This document shows positions 13,083 through 18,242 of a stretch of 18,242 nt of DNA, piece by piece. Numbering within the stretch: position 1 is the stretch's first letter; each line of letters starts with the position of its first letter. The DNA comes from Clostridia bacterium (GTDB lineage: Bacteria > Bacillota > Clostridia > Christensenellales > Borkfalkiaceae), in assembly GCA_900767885.1 (NCBI GenBank), contig CAAGAU010000039.1:1-18242 (forward strand), in the 5' to 3' direction. The notes beneath the pieces were generated by a model. It was not told the origin of the DNA. It was given only the letters and a program-made list of their open reading frames with translations, and made no database searches. Both the position numbers and the translations under genes were made by a program.

Positions 13083-13107
13083 TATATAATTATTTCGTGG
13101 CTTTTTT
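13071..13107 (+). terminator. Rho-independent terminator of the glmU-like/glmM operon
   Basis: A stem of about 13 bp: 13071-13083 pairs with 13089-13101 (core CGAAATAAT/ATTATTTCG, with two G-T pairs nearer the base), 5-nt loop, then TTTTTT at 13102-13107. Confidence 0.85.
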
Positions 13108-13134
13108 CGCGTATCGGCGAAAGTTAAAGGAGCG

Positions 13135-13679
13135 ATAAATAAAGGCAGAGTAACGATACCTGCCGACTAAAGTTTTGTTTAAGGAACTAAATCCGAATAA
13201 CTTGACTTGCAAAAGGCTGTCAGCTTACGATTCCGCTCCGAATACGAAAAAGTATATCTTGCAGCACATAAAAAGTTGTACGAGGAAAACCGCGAAACGA
13301 GCGTAGTGAGGTTTACCGAGTTTTTGTATCAATTCACGCTCATATTCAATAATTCGGTAAGGAAAAACAGGTAGAGTGGTTCGGTTACACGCAGACCGCC
13401 AACACGGTTTTAATGGCTGATTAAAAAAATAAGCGGAACAAAACTCGTCGCGGAAGATTTCGTTGACAGCGGCTACTATAACAACTGTTTTCGCAATCCT
13501 ACCGAGAAATTTTAAAAATATACGGACCACGTCGAGAGATTCGTAAGCAAGACGATATCGAACTCGTGGATATGTAAACAACTCTACAGAAGAACAAATT
13601 ACGGATTTTTACGATATAAACGGCAATAAGACGGTTATCGGACTTAATCCTATGGAGATAAAATGGTTATCAAAGTAAA
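13135..13679 (+). pseudogene. Decayed GH112 galacto-N-biose/lacto-N-biose phosphorylase
   Basis: No long frame survives, but the pieces translate in the order of a GH112 phosphorylase. Frame from 13141: KGRVTIPAD, then SFV and GTK between stops (the N-terminus). Same frame from about 13237: SEYEKVYLAAHKKLYEENRE and TSVVRFTEFLYQFTLIFNN. After a frameshift near 13355: GKEKQVEWFGYTQTANTVLM, then a stop. Next frame: ISGTKLVAEDFVDSGYYNNC with FRNPTEKF, a stop, then HVERFVSKTI. LVDM at about 13563-13574 joins directly to a C-terminal tail (VNNSTEEQITDFYDINGN ... LNPMEIKWLSK, ending 13679). Intact members have over 700 residues; about 180 codons remain, so large internal deletions join the pieces. 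The enzyme would phosphorolyse lacto-N-biose or galacto-N-biose in the cytoplasm. The tail overlaps the next gene's start by 17 bp. Confidence 0.75.
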
Positions 13680-15768
13680 AACCGAGCGTTGGGACGAAGG
13701 TCTGCCGCTCGGCAACGGTAAATTCGGCAGTATAGTATACGGTTCTTCGCCGCTTAAAATAACGGTTGACAGAACGGACTTGTGGGATACTCGTCCAAAC
13801 GAAACTACGCTCGAGCCGGGATTTAATTTTCAAAACCTCGAAAAACTTTCTTTAAGCGGCAAAGAATCCGACTGGGAGGAACGCGCAAGACTTTTTGAAA
13901 AGGTTTTTTCGGGTACGCCGTACCCGTCCAAAATAACGGCGGGCAGGCTTGAACTCGAGTTTTATCCGAAAGCGCAGGACGTCAGTTATACGTTAAACAC
14001 CGCAAACGCTCTTGTTACGGTTTACGACGGAAATGAAAAAATAGCCGAAATTTTCTTTGATTATATCACTTTGGTCGGTGCTGTAAAAACGTATCGTAAA
14101 TGCAGTTATTCTTTCCATATTCCCACGTATTTGAGCGGGGCGGCGCAAAACGGGTCGGGTATTGGCGACGATGAGGGCGTTACTCTGGGCTATCCGAGAG
14201 CCGCCGTTATGCGCGACGGTTATTTTAAGTGGTACGAGCAATCTACCCATACCGATTACGCTTTCGGTATAGTTGCGCTCGACGTAGGCAACGAAATCTA
14301 TTATACTCTTTCCACCACCGACGATTCGCCCGACTATATTTCTTACGGTAAAAATTCACTTAAAGAAGCGGCAGGCAAGGGTTTTGACGGTTTGTTTTCC
14401 GATCATAAATCGGCGTGGCGTAGTTACTGGAACAAATCCTCCGTAACTACCGGCGACCATCTTATAGATTCCGTTTACGAAAAAAGTATGTATCTCTTCG
14501 GTTGTTGCTCGCGTAAAGGTTACTATCCAATGCCTTTGCAAGGGGTATGGACGGCAGATAACGACGCGCTTCCGCCGTGGAAGGGCGATTATCATCATGA
14601 TACTAATACCGAACTGTCGTATCAGGCGTATTTAAAGGCGAACAGGCTGGAAGAAGGTATAGTTTTTATTGATTACCTGTGGCGGCTTAAACCCGCTTAT
14701 CAAAGGTTTGCGCGTGAGTTTTTCGGCGTGAAAGGTCTGCTTATACCGTCATGTTCAACCCTGGACGGTAAGCCTATGGGCGGTTGGGCGCATTATTCGC
14801 TCTCGCCGGTAATGACTATATGGGCAGCGCAAAGTTTCGACGAATATTATCTCTATACCGGCGACGAAAAGTTTTTGAAAAACCGCGCATATCCATTTTT
14901 TAAAGAAATAGGCGAGGCGATAAAGGGGCTATTACGCGAGAAAAACGGTAAGTTATATCTGCCGCTTTCTTCTTCGCCGGAGATTTTCGACAATACGCGT
15001 AAAGCGTACCTCGAGCCGAATTCCAATTTTGACCTGGCACTGCTTATTTATCTTCACAAAACGCTTAAAGGCTATGCCGAACAACTCGGTATAAGCGGCG
15101 ACGAGTACGACGAGATTTTGAGTAAACTCGACGATATAGCGGTAGCGGATAACGGCGTTGTTATGCTTGACAAAACGCAGTTGCTGCCCGAAACTCATCG
15201 GCATTTTTCGCATCTTATGTGTCTTTACCCGTTGCACCTTATAAATTACGACACAGAGGAACATAAAAAGATTTTCGACGCTTCGCTATGGAATATCGAG
15301 GTGTTAGGCACGGGAATGTGGGTAGGTTTTTCGTTTACTATGGCGGCGCAAATTTACGCTATGGCTAAAAAGGGCAATTCCGCTTACGAAAAAATTTATC
15401 AGTTCTGCAAAGGATTCGTCGGCGAAAACGGCTTTCATTTAAACGGCGACTTTAAGCGTTACGGTTATACGCAATTCCATTACAGACCCTTTACCCTTGA
15501 AAGTTCATTCGGTTTTTGCGACGCTCTTCACGAGATGCTTTTGCAGGACCATACGGGTGAAGTTGAACTTTTCCCCGCTGTTCCCGACGAATGGAAAAAA
15601 GGCGCAATAGAATTCAGAAACCTTCGTTCGCGCGGGGGATTGCTCTTCAGTGCGCAATTGCGTAACGGAAATATTTCAAAACTGATCGTCAATACGAAAC
15701 TTCCTTGCGGAGTGATTATAAACGGTACGCCGTATCGCCTTAAAAAGGGAGTAAATAAGCTGATATAA
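13663..15768 (+). CDS. GH95-type glycoside hydrolase (alpha-L-fucosidase family), cytoplasmic
   Basis: 701 residues. The N-terminal beta-sandwich opens RWDEGLPLGNGKFGSIVYG at 9-27, the GH95 signature. An (alpha/alpha)6 barrel follows: PLQGVWTADNDALPPWKGDY at 291-310, HHDTNTELSY at 311-320, SSSPE at 436-440, HRHFSHLMCLYPLH at 512-525, then GTGMWVGFS at 549-557, and a C-terminal beta domain. E440 fits the general acid. At the site where fucosidases carry Asn-x-Asn there is Asp-x-Asn (313-315), and the Asp usually just before the GTGWS-like segment is not evident, so substrate and mechanism are open; GH95 includes alpha-1,2-L-fucosidases and alpha-L-galactosidases. No signal peptide, so it would act on imported oligosaccharides. 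GGAG lies 5 bases before the ATG. It was evidently an operon partner of the dead GH112 gene. Confidence 0.82.
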   Translation: MVIKVKTERWDEGLPLGNGKFGSIVYGSSPLKITVDRTDLWDTRPNETTLEPGFNFQNLEKLSLSGKESDWEERARLFEKVFSGTPYPSKITAGRLELEFYPKAQDVSYTLNTANALVTVYDGNEKIAEIFFDYITLVGAVKTYRKCSYSFHIPTYLSGAAQNGSGIGDDEGVTLGYPRAAVMRDGYFKWYEQSTHTDYAFGIVALDVGNEIYYTLSTTDDSPDYISYGKNSLKEAAGKGFDGLFSDHKSAWRSYWNKSSVTTGDHLIDSVYEKSMYLFGCCSRKGYYPMPLQGVWTADNDALPPWKGDYHHDTNTELSYQAYLKANRLEEGIVFIDYLWRLKPAYQRFAREFFGVKGLLIPSCSTLDGKPMGGWAHYSLSPVMTIWAAQSFDEYYLYTGDEKFLKNRAYPFFKEIGEAIKGLLREKNGKLYLPLSSSPEIFDNTRKAYLEPNSNFDLALLIYLHKTLKGYAEQLGISGDEYDEILSKLDDIAVADNGVVMLDKTQLLPETHRHFSHLMCLYPLHLINYDTEEHKKIFDASLWNIEVLGTGMWVGFSFTMAAQIYAMAKKGNSAYEKIYQFCKGFVGENGFHLNGDFKRYGYTQFHYRPFTLESSFGFCDALHEMLLQDHTGEVELFPAVPDEWKKGAIEFRNLRSRGGLLFSAQLRNGNISKLIVNTKLPCGVIINGTPYRLKKGVNKLI

Positions 15769-15826
15769 ATAAGTCTTACTTGTGGCCTTTAAAAACAAAA
15801 ATAATTTTTTATCTGCCTGTAAACAG

Positions 15827-15854
15827 TTGACAAAAATTTTTATGGGTGTATAAT
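15827..15854 (+). promoter_or_regulatory. Promoter of thrS
   Basis: TTGACA (15827-15832), 16-bp spacer, TATAAT (15849-15854): both boxes perfect. Transcription should start near 15861, giving a leader of about 260 nt. Between the GH95 stop and this promoter (15769-15826) I see no clear terminator. Confidence 0.9.
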
Positions 15855-15860
15855 TTAAGT

Positions 15861-16093
15861 ATAGTTGAATATGCGGATAGTTTCGGATAAGTAACTATCG
15901 GTACGCCCGTACAGAGAGCGCGTTCACAGGCTGTAAGACGCGCGGAATACGACCGATAAGCGAAACCGCCCGAAAAATCGCAAAGCGTTCGTCGCGCTTA
16001 AACGGCGAATAAAGCGGTCGCTTTTCAGGCGACAATTAAGGTGGAACCGCGGAAACTATTTTTCGTCCTTGAATTATTCAAGGGCGATTTTTT
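15861..16093 (+). promoter_or_regulatory. T-box riboswitch leader of thrS (threonine specifier)
   Basis: The T-box core AAGGTGGAACCGCGG is at 16038-16052. Stem I can be drawn: GTTTCG (15880-15885) with CGAAAC (15961-15966), ATCGGT (15897-15902) with ACCGAT (15952-15957), and the distal helix GCGCGT (15918-15923) with ACGCGC (15938-15943). The usual ACAGAGAG lies on the 5' side. The specifier loop between the last two helices reads GGAATACG, giving ACG (15949-15951), a Thr codon, preceded by the typical GAA. Uncharged tRNA-Thr would pair there and with the T-box bulge, favouring the antiterminator over the terminator at 16064-16093 and so raising thrS expression when threonyl-tRNA is low. Confidence 0.93.
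16064..16093 (+). terminator. T-box regulated intrinsic terminator
   Basis: CGTCCTTGAA (16064-16073) pairs with TTCAAGGGCG (16077-16086) around a 3-nt loop, with one T-G pair, followed by ATTTTTT. It is the OFF structure of the leader. Confidence 0.9.
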
Positions 16094-16120
16094 ATTTAAC
16101 TTAAAAGGAGATAGTCTGTT

Positions 16121-18025
16121 ATGAAAATTACTTTGACCGACGGAAGCGTTTTAAATCTTCCTCAAGGTACTACTGTTGGCGGAGTTGCCCAGGCAATAAG
16201 CGAAGGTCTTAAAAGAAACGCCGTCGCGGGTAAGGTAAACGGTAAACTCGAAGATTTGTCCGCGCCTATTAACGAGGACGCGGAAGTTACTATAATTACG
16301 CTCAAAGACCCCGAGGGTCTTGATATTTATCGTCATACCTGCGCGCATGTTTTAGCGCAGGCGGTAAAAACCGTTTATCCTACTTGCGCGCTCGCAATAG
16401 GTCCTACTATCGAAAACGGTTTTTATTACGATATAGATTTTAAAACGCCCATCACTATTGACGACCTTGCCAAAATCGAAGAGGAAATGTCTAAAATAAT
16501 CAAAGCCGACTTGCCGCTTGAAAGGTTTGAACTTCCCCGCGAGGACGCCGTCAAGCTCATGAAAAAATATAAAGAGCCTTACAAAGTGCAGCTTATTCAG
16601 GATTTGCCCGAAGGCTCTGTTATTTCTTTCTATAAGCAAGGCGATTTTACCGACCTTTGCCGCGGACCGCACCTTCCGCACACGGGACTTATCAAGGCGT
16701 TTAAACTCACTTCGCTTGCGGGCGCGTACTGGCGCGGCGACGAAAAAAATAAAATGCTTACCCGTATTTACGGCACGGCTTTCCCCAAAAAGGCGGATAT
16801 GGAAGCCTACTTTACTATGCTTGAAGAGGCTAAAAAGCGTGACCATACCAAACTCGGTAAGGAACTTAAACTTTTCGCTCTTCTTAACGAGGGCAGGGGA
16901 TTCCCGTTCTTTTTGCCCAACGGCATGACCCTTCGTAATACTCTTATCGACTACTGGCGTAAAATTCACCGTCGCGACGGTTACGTCGAGGTTTCCACGC
17001 CTATAATCTTAAATCGTTCTTTGTGGGAAACTTCGGGGCATTGGGATCATTACAAGGATAATATGTATACCACCAAAATCGACGGCGAGGACTGCGCTAT
17101 TAAGCCTATGAACTGCCCGGGCGGTATGCTTATTTATAAACTCGAACCGCATAGTTATAAAGATTTGCCCATGCGTATAGGCGAACTCGGACTCGTTCAC
17201 AGACACGAAAAATCGGGTCAGTTGCACGGACTTATGCGTGTAAGATGCTTTACTCAGGACGACGCGCACATATTTATGACCCCCGACCAGATTACTTCCG
17301 AAATAAAAGGCGTTGTAAGGCTTATAGACGAAGTGTATTCGCTTTTCGGGTTTAAGTATCACGTAGAACTTTCCACTCGTCCTGCGGATAGTATGGGCAG
17401 CGACGAGGATTGGGAGCAGGCGACTTCCGCGCTTAAAGAGGCTCTTGACGAAATGCACTTAAAGTACGTTATCAACGAGGGCGACGGCGCGTTTTACGGA
17501 CCGAAAATCGACTTCCATCTTACCGATTCTATCGGCAGAACGTGGCAGTGCGGAACTATCCAACTCGACTTCCAACTTCCGCAGAGGTTTAACGCGGAGT
17601 ATATCGGCGAGGACGGCGAAAAGCATAGACCTATAATGATTCACCGCGTTGTATTCGGCTCGATAGAGCGGTTTATCGGTATTTTGATAGAGCATTACGA
17701 GGGTAAATTCCCGCTTTGGTTGTCGCCCGTACAAGTCCGCGTAATGAACGTTTCCGAAAAGAGCGAGGCTTATGCGGAGCAGGTATATCAAAAACTTTTC
17801 GACGCAGGCTTGCGCCCCGAAAAGGACGTTCGTTCCGAAAAGATAGGCAAAAAGATAAGGGATGCTCAACTCGAGCGCATACCGTATATGCTCGTCGTCG
17901 GCGAACAGGAGGCTGAAAGCGGCGAGGTAGCCGTTCGCAGAAGAAACGAAGGCGATATAGGCAAAATGAAGATAGAAGATTTCATTGCGCTTTGCCAAAA
18001 GCAAATTTCGGATATGAAAGATTGA
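16121..18025 (+). CDS. thrS: Threonyl-tRNA synthetase
   Basis: Class II synthetase that charges tRNA-Thr with threonine using ATP. 634 residues, a full-length bacterial form with four parts: TGS domain about 1-61, editing domain with H72-x3-H76 and C180/H184 (mischarged Ser removal), catalytic core from about 240, and C-terminal anticodon-binding domain from about 533. The catalytic zinc ligands are present: C332 (KPMNCPGG), H383 (QDDAHIF) and H508 (IHRVVFGS); motif 2 is RHEKSGQLHGL. AAGGAG (16105-16110) precedes the ATG by 10 bases. Expression is controlled by the T-box leader, and it is a single-gene transcript closed by a strong terminator. Confidence 0.98.
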   Translation: MKITLTDGSVLNLPQGTTVGGVAQAISEGLKRNAVAGKVNGKLEDLSAPINEDAEVTIITLKDPEGLDIYRHTCAHVLAQAVKTVYPTCALAIGPTIENGFYYDIDFKTPITIDDLAKIEEEMSKIIKADLPLERFELPREDAVKLMKKYKEPYKVQLIQDLPEGSVISFYKQGDFTDLCRGPHLPHTGLIKAFKLTSLAGAYWRGDEKNKMLTRIYGTAFPKKADMEAYFTMLEEAKKRDHTKLGKELKLFALLNEGRGFPFFLPNGMTLRNTLIDYWRKIHRRDGYVEVSTPIILNRSLWETSGHWDHYKDNMYTTKIDGEDCAIKPMNCPGGMLIYKLEPHSYKDLPMRIGELGLVHRHEKSGQLHGLMRVRCFTQDDAHIFMTPDQITSEIKGVVRLIDEVYSLFGFKYHVELSTRPADSMGSDEDWEQATSALKEALDEMHLKYVINEGDGAFYGPKIDFHLTDSIGRTWQCGTIQLDFQLPQRFNAEYIGEDGEKHRPIMIHRVVFGSIERFIGILIEHYEGKFPLWLSPVQVRVMNVSEKSEAYAEQVYQKLFDAGLRPEKDVRSEKIGKKIRDAQLERIPYMLVVGEQEAESGEVAVRRRNEGDIGKMKIEDFIALCQKQISDMKD

Positions 18026-18039
18026 ATTTAATAAAGAGA

Positions 18040-18077
18040 ATGCGGCGGTTGACGTTTTCGTCAACCGCCGCATTTTT
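18040..18077 (+). terminator. Rho-independent terminator of thrS
   Basis: A perfect 15-bp stem: 18040-18054 (ATGCGGCGGTTGACG) with 18059-18073, TTTT loop, then T-rich sequence to 18077. Confidence 0.95.
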
Positions 18078-18118
18078 ATATTGTGAGCGTAAAAATATTG
18101 TCATTACGCATTTCTTTC

Positions 18119-18218
18119 CGTCATATTGAGCGTAAGCGAAATATCCCACGACCAAAGTGAGTAGAGTATACACCTCGTCGGTTCTTCGGTGGGATTCTTC
18201 ACTGCGTTCAGAATGACG
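18119..18218. repeat. MITE-like interspersed repeat with imperfect terminal inverted repeats
   Basis: About 100 bp. The left end 18119-18149 (CGTCATATTGAGCG ... ATCCCAC) is an imperfect inverted copy of the right end 18189-18218 (GTGGGATTC ... AGAATGACG); about 22 of 30 positions match. The ends resemble the widespread TCATTCTGAGCG...GAAGAATC repeat type that I recall from many gut bacteria. It has no coding capacity and lies in the gap after the thrS terminator. Confidence 0.7.
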
Positions 18219-18231
18219 TGTAAAAAAAGTA

Positions 18232-18242
18232 CGTCATATTGA
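18232..18242. repeat. Start of a second copy of the repeat, cut by window end
   Basis: CGTCATATTGA repeats exactly the first 11 bases of the element at 18119-18129, after a 13-bp spacer. The rest lies outside the window. Confidence 0.5.

Noticed and set aside
13225..13581. Minus-strand 118-codon open frame
   Set aside because: It is the antisense shadow of the decayed GH112 gene, whose plus-strand fragments are recognisable.

Overview
The window reads as a chromosomal segment of a low-to-mid GC Bacillota (Clostridia-like, probably an uncultured gut lineage). The supporting signs are strong AGGAGG-type ribosome binding sites, TTGACA/TATAAT promoters, a T-box leader on thrS, a SpoVT-type sporulation regulator, and the gene pairs spoVT-spoVB(yabM)-mazG(yabN) and tilS-hpt, which are also neighbours in Bacillus. 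This is inferred from gene content and recalled family similarity; no searches were run.

Layout. (1) 1-1060: the tail of a MobV/Pre-type relaxase and a broken small gene, a remnant of a mobilizable element that ends at a strong hairpin terminator. (2) 1115-1446: a minus-strand tRNA cluster (fMet, Met, Glu) with its own promoter. (3) 1594-4044: a plus-strand operon of tilS, hpt and a small P-loop kinase. (4) 4080-4150: a perfect 22-bp inverted repeat. (5) 4188-4394: minus-strand tRNA-Cys and tRNA-Leu. (6) 10718 down to 4648: a tightly packed minus-strand operon of spoVT, a SpoVB/MurJ-type flippase, mazG, dusB, a nitrilase-fold protein lacking its catalytic residues, trmL and a DUF6062 protein. 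(7) 10900-13107: a divergent plus-strand unit of a stand-alone GlmU acetyltransferase domain and GlmM, then a 33-codon relic beginning like a class-II glutamine amidotransferase, closed by a terminator. (8) 13135-15768: a shattered GH112 (lacto-N-biose/galacto-N-biose phosphorylase) pseudogene whose tail overlaps an intact cytoplasmic GH95-type glycosidase gene. (9) 15827-18077: promoter, T-box and thrS with a terminator. (10) 18119-18242: one full and the start of a second MITE-like repeat.

How it fits together. Most of the window serves translation: five tRNA genes, wobble-position and dihydrouridine tRNA modification (TilS, TrmL, DusB) and threonyl-tRNA synthetase. A second theme is the cell envelope: UDP-GlcNAc precursor synthesis (GlmM and a split GlmU) and a lipid-II/polysaccharide flippase linked to sporulation regulation. 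The GH112-GH95 pair is what remains of a host-glycan (milk oligosaccharide or mucin type) pathway that has lost its phosphorylase. I see no clear defence system or wholly new multi-gene system. The best leads are the split GlmU, the decayed GH112 next to a divergent GH95, the catalytically empty nitrilase-fold protein, the bulged initiator tRNA, and the small repeat families.
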